Source of the DNA: Acidobacteriota bacterium
GTDB lineage: Bacteria; Acidobacteriota; Terriglobia; Terriglobales; Acidobacteriaceae
NCBI GenBank assembly: GCA_003225055.1
Contig: QIAU01000125.1
Span: 49,742 to 113,741 of the forward strand
Length of the DNA stretch: 64,000 nucleotides
Reading direction: 5' to 3'
The notes beneath the pieces were generated by a model. That model was not told the origin of the DNA. It was given only the letters and a program-made list of their open reading frames with translations, and did no database searches. The position numbers and the translations under genes were made by a program. Below, piece after piece: positions 16,829 through 26,115 of this stretch. Every line of letters starts with the position of its first letter. Within the stretch, counting starts at the first letter, position 1.

Positions 16829-17033
16829 GGCTCCCGGACTAAAGCACCGTCACCGATACGGTTCATTTCTGCGCGCCCTTACTGCAGCGGTTACGGTAAT
16901 GATCGGCAAGTTTTGATTGGATTCCAAGCCCGGGTTATATGCTGCCGTCGGGCCATTGGCGGGTGGCAGCTTTTTGCAAAGCTGGGGAGCCAAGGAGTTC
17001 AAGCCTCAACTCACGCCGAGAGCGTTTGCGAAT

Positions 17034-17062
17034 AGAGCCACGGTTAGATCAACCGTGGCTCT
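17034..17062. repeat. Perfect 12-base inverted repeat
   Basis: AGAGCCACGGTT and AACCGTGGCTCT are separated by AGATC. There is no T-run on either side, so it is not a classic terminator. It could be a bidirectional transcript end or an operator. Confidence 0.6.
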
Positions 17063-17223
17063 CCTATCATCCGAGAGAACTTACCGCGGACGAGCTTAAT
17101 GCCATCTCAGCGCCGTCATCAGCGTTATCGTGAACGAGCGTACGAGTTCGTCAGGCGGGAATACGGGATCGACGACGGCTGCAGGTTACGGGACCGAGCC
17201 TCGACATCGTCGTCGCCTGCGCC

Positions 17224-17354
17224 CTTGCGCCTCTGCTTGGCTTGCGCTTCACTCCACTCAAGATAAGGAGCGTAGAATTTCACCCATTCGCATCCCATCT
17301 CCGCGACGGAGCGCACGGTGCCTTCAGGATCTCGTTGGAGGGCGTCAGGAACGA
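17224..17354 (-). pseudogene. Fragment of the sugar isomerase gene
   Basis: About 130 bases align with 15264-15394, inside the isomerase gene, with roughly 16 mismatches counted by eye. The encoded peptide (DPEGTVRSVAEMGCEW and FYAPYLEWSEAQAKQ) matches DPEGTVRSVAKMGYEC and FYAPYFEWSEAQAKQ of the intact protein. The fragment has lost both ends and continues into unrelated sequence. Confidence 0.85.
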
Positions 17355-17533
17355 GGCTCGAGAAAGGGCCGTGCCGCAAATCGCACTCCGGGCGGAGGAA
17401 AATCACGCCCCATGAGACCAGTTCTTGCTCCCCCGCTCGGCCAGCTTGCGTGCGTCCACGAGTTTCAAGCGGCTGCCGCGGCTGCCCTTGGGGGCTGGCT
17501 ACTAAAGAAAATCCCGGGTAATATCGCGAATCT

Positions 17534-19063
17534 ATGTCTGTGCCTAGCCGCGTTGAATTCAGCACCGCCGCGCGTGCGGGCGCCGACCGTGCATTTTGGA
17601 CGGGCGACCTGACGCTCGTAGCCTGTCTGGCAATCGCCACGGTGGTGGTTCACGTACTCAGCGGCGGCAAATATGGCTTCCAGCGCGATGAACTGGCTAC
17701 GCTGGAAGACGCACGCCATCTGGCGTGGGGATATGTGGCATATCCCCCGGTCACACCGTTCTTCGGGCGACTGTCCCTGGAGCTGTTTGGTACATCGTTG
17801 GCAGGATTCCGGTTTTTTGCGGGTGTAGCCCAGGCCATGGCAGTGGTCTTGACCGCTCTGATGGCCCGTCTGCTGGGCGGCGGAAGATGGGCGCAACTGG
17901 TGGCAGCCATGGCCGCCGTGCCGTTCTGTTTGGCGGGCGGCGCACTGATGCAGTATGTATCGTTCGACTACCTGTGCTGGGTACTGACTGCTTATTTGAC
18001 ACTCCGGCAGCTCCACTCGGATGATCCTCGCTGGTGGCTTGCGGTCGGCGCCGCCATCGGATGCGGAATGCTATCGAAATATTCGATGCCCTTCCTTGTC
18101 GCCGGCCTGGTCGTTGGCGTCTTGCTCACCGACGCACGGCGATACCTGAAAAGCAAGTGGCTGTGGGGCGGCGTGGCGGTTGCACTCCTGATCTTCCTGC
18201 CCAATCTGATCTGGCAGGCACAACATAATTTCGTGTCAGTAGATTTTCTGCGGCACATCCATGCGCGTGATGTTGCCGAAGGCAGGCACCGCGGTTTCCT
18301 TCTGGGCCAGCTTAAAATAACGCTCTTCGCGTTTCCCATCTGGGTTGCCGGTTTGTGTTTCTATTTGTTCTCGGCAAAGCGGTACCGGACGCTGGGTTGG
18401 ATGTACGCCGTACCGTTGCTCCTGTTCGTTGTTGGCAAAGGTCGGGACTACTATTTGGCGGGCAGCTATCCCATGCTCTACGCTGCTGGCGCGGTTTGGG
18501 TAGAAGGCTGGCTGCCATCACGGCGGGCGGGCACTCTCAGAACCGCTATCTGGGTCGCATTGCTTCTGGATACAACCATTGCCGCGGCGTTTTTCTTGCC
18601 GCTAGCGCCGATTAACTCAGCTTGGTTCAAGGTGGCGACCCAAGTCAATGGCGACTTCCGGGAGGAGATCGGTTGGCCGGATCTGGTCGAAACCATCGCG
18701 CATGTTCGTGATGGGTTGTCGGTCGACGACAGCGTTCACCTGGGTATTCTGGGCACCAATTATGGCGAGGCAGGGGCGGTGAATCTGTATGGTCCCCGGT
18801 ACGGATTGCCGAAGGCGATCAGCGGCGTGAATTCTTTCTGGCAACGCGGTTATGGCGATCCTCCACCCCAGGTCCTAATCGTCGTGGGCCGGTCTCGGCG
18901 TTTCGTGGAGAGGAACTTCACCGGATGTCACCTGGCGGCGCATACAGGGAACCGCTTGGGTGTGGGGAATGAGGAAACGATCGAGCATCCCGATATCTTC
19001 GTGTGCCGCGGGCCGATGCGAGGCTGGCCTGAGTTCTGGAAGGATTTCCGCTACTACGGGTGA
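17534..19063 (+). CDS. GT39/ArnT-like membrane glycosyltransferase
   Basis: A 509-residue integral membrane protein of the dolichyl-phosphate-mannose mannosyltransferase-like (PMT_2) family, which transfers a sugar from a polyprenyl-phosphate donor on the outer side of the membrane. The first loop, KYGFQRDELATLEDARHLAWG followed by PPVTPFF, has the conserved acidic residues (RDE). About ten hydrophobic segments follow, for example FLVAGLVVGVLL and GVAVALLIFLPNLIW. The C-terminal 130 residues are soluble. The start is the first ATG after a long gap. The acceptor is unknown; lipid A, protein or glycolipid are possible. Confidence 0.85.
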   Translation: MSVPSRVEFSTAARAGADRAFWTGDLTLVACLAIATVVVHVLSGGKYGFQRDELATLEDARHLAWGYVAYPPVTPFFGRLSLELFGTSLAGFRFFAGVAQAMAVVLTALMARLLGGGRWAQLVAAMAAVPFCLAGGALMQYVSFDYLCWVLTAYLTLRQLHSDDPRWWLAVGAAIGCGMLSKYSMPFLVAGLVVGVLLTDARRYLKSKWLWGGVAVALLIFLPNLIWQAQHNFVSVDFLRHIHARDVAEGRHRGFLLGQLKITLFAFPIWVAGLCFYLFSAKRYRTLGWMYAVPLLLFVVGKGRDYYLAGSYPMLYAAGAVWVEGWLPSRRAGTLRTAIWVALLLDTTIAAAFFLPLAPINSAWFKVATQVNGDFREEIGWPDLVETIAHVRDGLSVDDSVHLGILGTNYGEAGAVNLYGPRYGLPKAISGVNSFWQRGYGDPPPQVLIVVGRSRRFVERNFTGCHLAAHTGNRLGVGNEETIEHPDIFVCRGPMRGWPEFWKDFRYYG

Positions 19064-19133
19064 TCGGCCGGCGATGGCACGGATCGTGCGTGGACGATAG
19101 TGAATGGTCGATCTCCTGTTTGAGGGGCGAGCT

Positions 19134-20486
19134 ATGAACCCAGGCAGAGAGGAATTGGACGTCAAGGCTGCCGTTGCGCAGAGTTCTTCTCCGCTCACCG
19201 CCACGGATCGATCCCGAGTGCAGCCTGGTCCAAAGACACGTTACCTCCGTATCCATGCGGTGAATGTTTTCGTTCGAGATCAGGATCGAAGCCTGCGGTT
19301 TTATCTAGATCAACTGGGATTCAACCTGGCGTTTGACGCTCGCCTGCAATCCGGTCAGCGCTGGATAGCAGTTTCGCCGCCCGATGGCTCAGCCGTGCTC
19401 ACGCTCATCGCTCCGGATCCGGAGTCTGAACAATACAAGCTCATCGGCCGGCCCACGGATGTTGTATTTGTCACCGAAGACGTGACTCGAACCTACCTGG
19501 AGTGGAGAAGCCGTGGGGTGCGCTTCCGCTTTGCCCCGCGTCTACGTCGCGTGCGATTCGAGCACCGGGTTCCGAACGACGCGTCGACCGGTCAATCGGT
19601 CCCGGAGGAGAATCCGATCTGGGGCGGGGTGTTCACGCGCTTCGAGGATATCGATCGAAACTCCTTTGCGCTGGTGAGCTTCGACGAAGTAAGCCGTGCG
19701 GTCGAGGAACAAAGACGCGCGGCCGCGGCCAAGCAGGAGGCCGAGCGGCGAGCGGCACAGGAACTGGAGATTGCGACACAGTTTCAGGCAAGGCTGTTTC
19801 CGCAGGCACTGCCTCCGCTCAAGACACTCGACTATGCGGGAACCTGCGTCCAGGCTCGGTCGGTGGGCGGCGACTATTATGATTTTCTGGACCTGGGGCG
19901 GGACCGGCTGGGGCTGGTGGTCGCCGACGTCGCTGGCAAGGGAATGCCTGCTGCTCTTGTGATGGCGAATCTGCAGGCCAATCTGCGCAGCCAGTGCGCG
20001 ATCGCACTGGAACACCCGGAAAAGATGCTGAGATCGGCGAATGAGCTCTTCTACAACAACACGGTAGACGCCATTTACGCCAGTCTCTTCTTTGCCGAAT
20101 ATGACGACAGAACGCAGCGCTTGCGCTATGCCAACTGTGGGCACCTTTCGCCTCTCGTTCTCCGCGGCGACGACAGGATTGAACACCTTCGAGCCACCTC
20201 GACCGTGCTGGGACTGTTTAAGGAATGGGATTGCTCGATCACTGAGATCCAGCTCTTCAGGGGAGACACTATCCTGCTCTACACCGACGGAGTCACCGAA
20301 TCTTCGAATGCGGCCCGGGAAGAATTCGGCGAGCAACGTTTGATTGAAGGGCTAAAACGATGTCGGAAGCTGCCGCCGAAGGCGATGCTGGCGTCGCTGG
20401 TTGATGAAGTTATACGATTCAGCCCGCACGAGCAGTATGACGACATCACTTTGATCGTCGGTAGCTGCATAGAGCCGGTCTCGTAA
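19134..20486 (+). CDS. VOC (glyoxalase-like)-SpoIIE phosphatase fusion
   Basis: A 450-residue protein. Residues ~38-165 form a vicinal-oxygen-chelate domain (LRIHAVNVFVRDQDRSLRFY ... GGVFTRFEDIDRNSFALV). Residues ~172-205 are an Ala/Glu-rich helix, and ~205-445 are a PP2C-like SpoIIE/RsbU Ser/Thr phosphatase with all metal motifs: GGDYYDF, VADVAGKGMPAA, CGHLSP, LYTDGVTES and YDDITL. Such phosphatases dephosphorylate anti-sigma antagonists (STAS proteins) in partner switching. The VOC domain takes the place of the usual PAS, GAF or receiver sensor. The ATG at 19134 follows GAGGGGCGAGCT and is preferred over 19104. Cytoplasmic. Confidence 0.9.
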   Translation: MNPGREELDVKAAVAQSSSPLTATDRSRVQPGPKTRYLRIHAVNVFVRDQDRSLRFYLDQLGFNLAFDARLQSGQRWIAVSPPDGSAVLTLIAPDPESEQYKLIGRPTDVVFVTEDVTRTYLEWRSRGVRFRFAPRLRRVRFEHRVPNDASTGQSVPEENPIWGGVFTRFEDIDRNSFALVSFDEVSRAVEEQRRAAAAKQEAERRAAQELEIATQFQARLFPQALPPLKTLDYAGTCVQARSVGGDYYDFLDLGRDRLGLVVADVAGKGMPAALVMANLQANLRSQCAIALEHPEKMLRSANELFYNNTVDAIYASLFFAEYDDRTQRLRYANCGHLSPLVLRGDDRIEHLRATSTVLGLFKEWDCSITEIQLFRGDTILLYTDGVTESSNAAREEFGEQRLIEGLKRCRKLPPKAMLASLVDEVIRFSPHEQYDDITLIVGSCIEPVS

Positions 20487-20670
20487 ATCTCGTAAATCGG
20501 TCGACTGAGCACTTTATTTTTATTACGGGCTTGAGACCGTTAGCCACCGCGGTCAGCTTTTCGACTTTTTCCGCAGCCTGTTCAGGCGCGCCAATCGCTC
20601 CGGCAATGATGAGATCAGCCGCTGGGCCAGCTGGGCGCTGATGGCTGTTCCTAACCCGCAGAGCTGGCCG

Positions 20671-22206
20671 CTATGGGAGGGGAGTGCAGTCGTTAATTGG
20701 CGGCTCGGCTTGACCTACTGGGGTGTTAAGCGAGGGAGACAGGTCGAAATCGAACATGTCTTCGAGTGTATTGGCCTTCTGATCGCGCGATGTGAGGTGC
20801 AGGGGTTGTGCTCCCGCGTTCAGGAACCGCTTTTCGATCAAGGCCAGCAGGGAAGTGTGATCGCCGACGGTGTGGGAAACGTACTGCGGCTTGGAGAACG
20901 GTGATACTGCGAGGAACGGAACCCGCACTCCCAGCTGATTGAAGTTGGCGCAGGCCGCGGGATAGGGACCGCTCGGATCCCGAGCGAGGTCGGGACACAG
21001 CTGCTCGGCGTCCTTCACGCTGGTATCGGTCGTGCTGACCGGATTCTGAGCGCACTCGGCGCCTCCACCGGGTTGCTCGCTGGCAGGAGGATTGGAGAGA
21101 TCTTCGCACTGACCGGGATTGATCCCGTCCGGATTCAACCCGCCGGTCTGTCGAGCCCGGGGCGGCTTGGCATGGTCGTAGAAGCCACCGTGCTCGTCGT
21201 AGGTGATGAAGATGATCGAGTCTTTCCAGAATGGCCCGTTGCGAACAGCGTTAACCACCTGCGAAACATAGGCTTGACCACGCTGGATATCGGTCGGAGG
21301 GTGTTCGTCGTTCTCCAGGGCGTGTCCGGTCGCTCCAAAATTCGGGTCGACGAAGGCAACCTGCGGAAGCGAACCTACTCCGGCCGCCTGCGCCAAGAAA
21401 ACTGGCAGTGGCAGATTATGAACATCGGCGGGACGGAAGCTGTCACTTTGAGGCACATCCTGGAAATAATCGGCCCAGGAGACGCCGTTCTGATCCAACA
21501 AATCAAAAATGGTTCCTGTGATCGGCTTGTAGCCCCCAGGAGGTGGAAAGCTGTCATCGGTGGTCAAATGGCCAAATGAGGTCGCCGCCATCAGGTATGA
21601 GCGGTTGGGGAAGGTCGGTCCGAGCACGGAAGCGAATTGCCGGTCGCTAATCGCAAATTTCTCGGCCAGGTCGTAATAAAACGGCAAGTCATCCTGGCTG
21701 TAGAAGGAGATTGTCTGGTCTTCCACCGCGCTCTCCCCATTGTCAACCTGTTCTGTTAAGTCATTCACGCGCACGAACCCATCGCTCAGAGCCTGGGACA
21801 GAACCTGGTTCGGACCAAGAAAGTTCATCTCGCGATGGGTACCGACCCAGGAATGATCGAGATCCGGCGTCACGCAGCGGCTCAAAGCGTGGAAGGCGAA
21901 GACCGTCGAGCCGTTGTCGTCCAGATTGGAATTGGAGCAGGTTAGGTTTCGCAACGCATCGAAGGTACAAGCCAGTCCATCCACACAGTGGTGGTCACTG
22001 ACCGCGCAAGCTCGCCGTGGCGCGTGATAAGGACTGCCGGCTGTGTACGCAAGGACTCCGAAGTAGTTGTCGAAGGAATGATTTTCCTGCATGACGATAA
22101 TTATGTGATTCACATGCCGCAGATTGCCGTCTGCGAAGTTGGTTTGAGGAGTGAATAAGCAGGTTGCGAGAGTCCCGAGGAATGCGACCCAAAATCTTCG
22201 TGCCAT
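20671..22206 (-). CDS. Secreted phospholipase C-like phosphoesterase
   Basis: A 511-residue exported enzyme with a signal peptide ending TPQTNFADG. The phosphoesterase-family opening HIIIVMQENHSFDNYFGVL supplies the metal-binding Glu-Asn. Later elements FPNRSYLMAATS, FITYDEHGGFYDH and RVPFLAVSPFSKPQYVSHTVGDHTSLLALIEKRF (metal Asp/His) complete the active site. The ATG at 22206 has a perfect GGAGGTGC ribosome site; an ORF start at 22239 lacks one. The family hydrolyses phosphatidylcholine or other phosphodiesters; the substrate here is unknown. Confidence 0.88.
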   Translation of the reverse strand: MARRFWVAFLGTLATCLFTPQTNFADGNLRHVNHIIIVMQENHSFDNYFGVLAYTAGSPYHAPRRACAVSDHHCVDGLACTFDALRNLTCSNSNLDDNGSTVFAFHALSRCVTPDLDHSWVGTHREMNFLGPNQVLSQALSDGFVRVNDLTEQVDNGESAVEDQTISFYSQDDLPFYYDLAEKFAISDRQFASVLGPTFPNRSYLMAATSFGHLTTDDSFPPPGGYKPITGTIFDLLDQNGVSWADYFQDVPQSDSFRPADVHNLPLPVFLAQAAGVGSLPQVAFVDPNFGATGHALENDEHPPTDIQRGQAYVSQVVNAVRNGPFWKDSIIFITYDEHGGFYDHAKPPRARQTGGLNPDGINPGQCEDLSNPPASEQPGGGAECAQNPVSTTDTSVKDAEQLCPDLARDPSGPYPAACANFNQLGVRVPFLAVSPFSKPQYVSHTVGDHTSLLALIEKRFLNAGAQPLHLTSRDQKANTLEDMFDFDLSPSLNTPVGQAEPPINDCTPLP

Positions 22207-22457
22207 GGTGCACCTCCTGAGATTTGATTTGTTCGGCAAAAAGAAGGTAGTGGAGTAGATGCTGAAAGATGTAAACGCGGTGTGAATATCACATTACTTT
22301 TTTTTACAGGCTCAGACTTAGGAACCCCGCGCCAGGACATGCCGGCGACAGGAAAACTCTTTGCGTCCTCAATCTTCTGATCACATCAGATAGAAGCAGA
22401 TCACCAAATAAACTAAAACCCTCAACCTAGCAGTAACGGGCCATGCCGGGGGATTGC

Positions 22458-22835
22458 ATGTTGAATGTGATAACCGAGAAGTCCCAAGACGTTCTGATTT
22501 TGCGCTGCCGGGGGAGGCTCGTAGCGGGAGAAGGAGCCTGGACTTTGTACAACACGGTTATTTCTCAGCAGAATGAGCGAGCCCTTGTGCTGGACATGCG
22601 GGGTGTGAACCGGGTTGATGCGCGCGGCTTGGGAGTTTTGGTGTTTCTCAATCAGTGGGCTACCGGCGCTGGTGTAAGACTCGCACTGATGCCTTCCAAG
22701 CCGGTGCGGGAACTGCTCGATCTGACAAAATTGCATTCTCTGTTCGAGATTTGCTCCCCCGAAAGCATCCCTTCAGACGCGGCCTTGATGAGCAGTCCTG
22801 CCGGCGGCAAGGCGTTGAAAGCCGATGCGGCGTGA
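22458..22835 (+). CDS. STAS-domain protein without phosphorylation serine
   Basis: A 125-residue anti-sigma-factor-antagonist-like protein: VITEKSQDVLILRCRGRLVAG ... ALVLDMRGVNRVDARGLGVLVFL. In typical antagonists the DSS/DST loop carries the phosphorylated Ser or Thr; here the loop is DARG, so phospho-control is unlikely. The ATG at 22458 follows CCGGGGGATTGC and is preferred over that at 22443. The SpoIIE phosphatase at 19134 is nearby but not adjacent. Cytoplasmic. Confidence 0.85.
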   Translation: MLNVITEKSQDVLILRCRGRLVAGEGAWTLYNTVISQQNERALVLDMRGVNRVDARGLGVLVFLNQWATGAGVRLALMPSKPVRELLDLTKLHSLFEICSPESIPSDAALMSSPAGGKALKADAA

Positions 22836-22963
22836 CTTTCGACTCGACGGCGCAGGCCGTGCCCGATGGGCCTACCTGTCGCGTCGCCCATCCCTTCGCT
22901 GCTAACAGATAATCCGGGCTATTGGAATTGCGGTCAGGTTGTCGCGCGATGTCGTCAGCTGAC

Positions 22964-23623
22964 TTACTTTGGCTGCGCCACAACCCGCAGATAAGGTTTC
23001 AGCGTCTTCCAGCCCTTGGGATATTTTTGTTTTGCTTGCTCTTCCGTGACGGAAGTCGGGATGATGACATCCTCCCCGGGCTTCCAGTTCACCGGTGTAG
23101 CCACATTGTGCTTGGTCGTGAGCTGAAGCGAATCCAGCACGCGCAGCACTTCATCGAAATTGCGGCCGCTCGACATCGGGTAGCTGAGCATCAGCTTGAT
23201 CTTCTTGTCGGGACCGATGATGAAAACGGTGCGCACGGTTGCATTGTCGGCGGCCGTACGCCCCTCCGAGCTATCCCCTGCTTCGGCGGGCAGCATATCA
23301 TAGAGCTTTGCGACCTTTAGCTCCGGGTCTCCAATCATGGGATAGTTCACCTTGTGACCCTGAGTCTCTTGAATGTCCGCAGACCACTTGCCGTGACTGC
23401 TTACCGGGTCAACACTCAAGCCAATGATCTTGCAGTTTCGCTTTGCGAACTCGGGTTGCAAGCCGGCCATGTAGCCCAGCTCGGTCGTGCACACGGGAGT
23501 GAAATCTTTCGGATGCGAAAACAGGATTGCCCAGCCATTGCCGATCCATTCGTGAAAGTTGATTTTGCCCTCGGTTGTTTCAGCCGTAAAGTTGGGAGCC
23601 TCGGAGTTTATGCGCAGAGACAT
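22964..23623 (-). CDS. 1-Cys peroxiredoxin (Prx6 type)
   Basis: A 219-residue thiol peroxidase reducing H2O2 and alkyl hydroperoxides. The peroxidatic motif FTPVCTTE has its Cys at residue 45; TTE rather than TSE marks the Prx6 class. The C-terminal extension (NWKPGEDVIIP ... LKPYLRVV) is typical of that class. No resolving-cysteine pattern. Monocistronic. Confidence 0.94.
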   Translation of the reverse strand: MSLRINSEAPNFTAETTEGKINFHEWIGNGWAILFSHPKDFTPVCTTELGYMAGLQPEFAKRNCKIIGLSVDPVSSHGKWSADIQETQGHKVNYPMIGDPELKVAKLYDMLPAEAGDSSEGRTAADNATVRTVFIIGPDKKIKLMLSYPMSSGRNFDEVLRVLDSLQLTTKHNVATPVNWKPGEDVIIPTSVTEEQAKQKYPKGWKTLKPYLRVVAQPK

Positions 23624-23735
23624 GACTCATCTCCTTTTATCATTGGAGCAGATTTCGCAGATTTGGATTCAATACTGTTGAGAGCTTAGGGTTCCTGACC
23701 GAAATTCCAGCCTAGCACATCCATCCTTACGATGC

Positions 23736-24605
23736 CTAAGCGGCGGCGCCGATGCGCCGCATCAGATCTTCCTGCTCCGCCTTGCTTTCGGCGCCGATGG
23801 TAAAGGCGTCGAGTAGCTGGAGTGAAAGCGCGAACTTCACAGCCTCGTCTTGGCGGTTCCTGAGGTCGCCTTGGCCTAGGATCTTCATGCCGATGATACC
23901 TTTCCCGGCTGCTCGCATTTCCCGGATGACGCCAGCGACGGTTCCCGGATCCGCGTCCATGTGCGAACCAATCGGATTCATGCGAACCAAATCCACCTCG
24001 ACCCAAGGCGACTTGGCCGCCGCGCGAAGCGCCTCGATGCTGTGACAAGAGCATCCGTGCGTGCGGATGACGCCTTTCTGTTTGGCCTCTGACAGTACGT
24101 CCATCACGCCGCGGAATCGCGTCGTCCAATCCTCTTCCGTAACACAGTGCATGAGGCAGACGTCAATATAATCGGTCTTGAGCTCACGCCGGAAGCGGTC
24201 GAGGTCGGCGCGTGCACTGTTTGGATCCCGTGCCCACGTTTTGGTCATCACGGTGACCTTGTCGCGCGCAATATGGCTGAGCGCCTCGGCGACATGGGGG
24301 TGGCTGCCGTACGAATCGGCGGTATCGAAGAAGCGCAGCCCGTGATCGTAACCGTTGAGGAGGAGGTCGGATAGGCCTTTGACGCCGAGCGCGCTTTGGT
24401 GGGAAGTGTGCCCCGCTCCCACCGTGCCGGTGCCCATCGCCAGACGGCTTGTCTTGATGCCGGTCTTCCCGAGTGTGACGGTATCGGTGGCGCTAAACTT
24501 TCGGTTGAGCGTCTGACTCACGAGTCCGGTCGCAAACGGCTGTGAGCTAAGCCATACGGCTCCGAGTCCATAAGCTGAGCCAAGGATAAACTCCCGGCGC
24601 TTCAT
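23736..24605 (-). CDS. Aldo/keto reductase with Tat-like leader
   Basis: A 289-residue NADPH-dependent carbonyl reductase. The leader MKRREFILGSAYGLGAVWLSS is Tat-like, so it may be exported. Catalytic motifs are DTADSYGSHPHVAEAL (Asp, Tyr), VMTKTW (Lys) and LMHCVTEEDW (His). The end is shorter than usual and rich in acidic residues. The substrate cannot be inferred. Confidence 0.88.
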   Translation of the reverse strand: MKRREFILGSAYGLGAVWLSSQPFATGLVSQTLNRKFSATDTVTLGKTGIKTSRLAMGTGTVGAGHTSHQSALGVKGLSDLLLNGYDHGLRFFDTADSYGSHPHVAEALSHIARDKVTVMTKTWARDPNSARADLDRFRRELKTDYIDVCLMHCVTEEDWTTRFRGVMDVLSEAKQKGVIRTHGCSCHSIEALRAAAKSPWVEVDLVRMNPIGSHMDADPGTVAGVIREMRAAGKGIIGMKILGQGDLRNRQDEAVKFALSLQLLDAFTIGAESKAEQEDLMRRIGAAA

Positions 24606-24714
24606 GCAATTGCCTCCGCATACAGTTTAAACCTTCGCGGGCTTTGTGAGTGCTGAAGCGGCTGACAGTGCTGACAGTGGCAGCTGGTAGTCGAGTCGTT
24701 CGATAAAAGCCTCC

Positions 24715-24742
24715 GGGCATCCCACCGGTTTCTGGGACGCCC
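24715..24742 (-). terminator. Terminator candidate after the 24797 gene
   Basis: A nearly perfect stem GGGC-A-TCCCA/TGGGA-C-GCCC with an 8-base loop, followed on the minus strand after 7 bases by CTTTTATC. It lies 55 bases beyond the stop of the gene at 24797. Confidence 0.35.
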
Positions 24743-24796
24743 TGACGTTGGCTCATTGATCTGGCAAGCGAACTCGAGAAGATCGGCTGTGGTGGC

Positions 24797-25207
24797 TCAC
24801 TTGGACGCAAGTACTGCGACCAATGCAGGCTCAGCATTCGTCGCCAGCTCTTTCTCCAAGGGCGTCATCGGGAGCTCGCGCCCGCGATTGTTACCCCCCA
24901 CCCAGATTTGATGGAGGAAATACCGGTCGCCGTACCGGCGGAACACCAGCTTGGTCGTCGCTGGTGCCTCATTTTTTTCAACTGGGTGAGAAGTGATAAA
25001 ACCTTTAGAAACTCTGCCGGAGACGCACAGGATGCGACCGGCGTCGCTCATCGCTGTGATGCTGTATTCACCTGCTGGCAAACTCATCCTTCCGGCTGTG
25101 AAATCGAAAGCAATGGCAGCCTTCACCTCGCCAGTCTGGGCATGCAGCGATCCCACTGCGAGCAGAACGACCATTACGAACAGAGGAAACAAATGTTGCT
25201 TTTTCAT
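24797..25207 (-). CDS. Small secreted protein of unknown function
   Basis: A 136-residue protein with a clear signal peptide (MKKQHLFPLFVMVVLLAVGSLHA). The mature part resembles small beta-rich acidobacterial secreted proteins: AAIAFDFTAGRMSLPAGEYSI and KLVFRRYGDRYFLHQIW. The start follows an AGGAGGAG run upstream of the ATG. No catalytic residues are evident. Confidence 0.75.
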   Translation of the reverse strand: MKKQHLFPLFVMVVLLAVGSLHAQTGEVKAAIAFDFTAGRMSLPAGEYSITAMSDAGRILCVSGRVSKGFITSHPVEKNEAPATTKLVFRRYGDRYFLHQIWVGGNNRGRELPMTPLEKELATNAEPALVAVLASK

Positions 25208-25605
25208 AACTCCTCCTCCTCAGCTTGGTTAAGCGTAGCGCCGAAGACCCTAGCCCACTTCTTCTGCTTTTACCTCTTGAAGACCCCCGGGGTGAGGTGC
25301 TTTCACCTTGGCCGCCGAGCTAAACAGCACTCGCTATGCCAAACTAGCTGTCAGTTTCGCAACCTCGTATTCGACCTAGCTTGCTAGGACATTGATACGG
25401 CTGCCGTAACAGAAGGTCACCTCGGGCGGCGGTCCCATTGCGGAAGCTGCGCTTTTCCCATCCGCGGCTATCCATTCGGATATCGCTATCACCGGTGAGA
25501 TAGCACTTTACGGTCTGGAGCCGGGGGCGCGGGAAACCGGAATTGAAGCGGAGGTTACTTCCGTGACGTAGATGGAACTGTGGGTCCGGGGTATGCTTCC
25601 ACCCC
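25208..25605. other. Intergenic region
   Basis: About 400 bases between divergent genes. No credible ORF, RNA gene or repeat was seen; presumably it contains both promoters. Confidence 0.5.
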
Positions 25606-26115
25606 ATGAACGCAACCGGGTCAAGGATTGGACATTTATTCCTGCTAGGCATCGTGCTCTCAATCAGTTCGCTGATGCAGGCACAGCCACAAACCAGCGC
25701 TACAGTTCGTGCGAACTTTGCCCGGCAGTTCGAGAGCAAGCTGTTGGCAATGGGGATTCCCGCGCGCGTGACGATCGCAGGCAAAGACAACACGATGCTC
25801 CGCGTGCAATCGTCAAGATTAACCCCGCAGAGAGTCTTCAAAGTAGTTAGTTCGCGGGCGGTTAGCGAGCAGGCGAAAGGAATCGGATTTAAAGAGATCG
25901 TGTTTTCCGGCGGCGCAGCCAGAGACTGTCGCGAATGTGGGCAGAAATGGGACTACAACATCGAGCGCGAGTCGATGACCTGGTTACCGTCGCCCGGGGC
26001 GAGCAGCAAGGGACCGATCACACGTTCCCCCTTCCACCAGGTTAAATACAGCTACGCCAGGCTGGACGGAGAGCCTGGCATGCCGGTTACGAAATCGGCC
26101 TGCCCGAGGCTTTAA
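25606..26115 (+). CDS. Secreted hypothetical protein
   Basis: A 169-residue ORF with a signal peptide (residues 1-26, ending SLMQAQ). The mature region has no recognisable fold; it contains CRECGQKWDY, possibly a small disulfide or metal site. Its last 29 bases overlap convergently the end of the gene at 26087. The ribosome-binding site is weak, so the start is uncertain. Confidence 0.65.
   Translation: MNATGSRIGHLFLLGIVLSISSLMQAQPQTSATVRANFARQFESKLLAMGIPARVTIAGKDNTMLRVQSSRLTPQRVFKVVSSRAVSEQAKGIGFKEIVFSGGAARDCRECGQKWDYNIERESMTWLPSPGASSKGPITRSPFHQVKYSYARLDGEPGMPVTKSACPRL

Larger units (their letters stand above)
16829..17533. other. 700-base intergenic region
   Basis: It contains a perfect inverted repeat (17034-17062) and a decayed fragment of the sugar isomerase gene (17224-17354). 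Otherwise no credible gene is seen. Confidence 0.6.

Noticed and set aside
20487..20670. Possible C-terminal coding remnant on the minus strand (LISSLPERLARLNRL)
   Set aside because: It is a short reading in one frame only, next to the phospholipase stop, with no start or family match.
22300..22330. GACTTAGGAA shared with 15716-15726 as a common regulatory motif of the two phosphoesterase genes
   Set aside because: The copies are oriented differently relative to the genes and the match is only ten bases.
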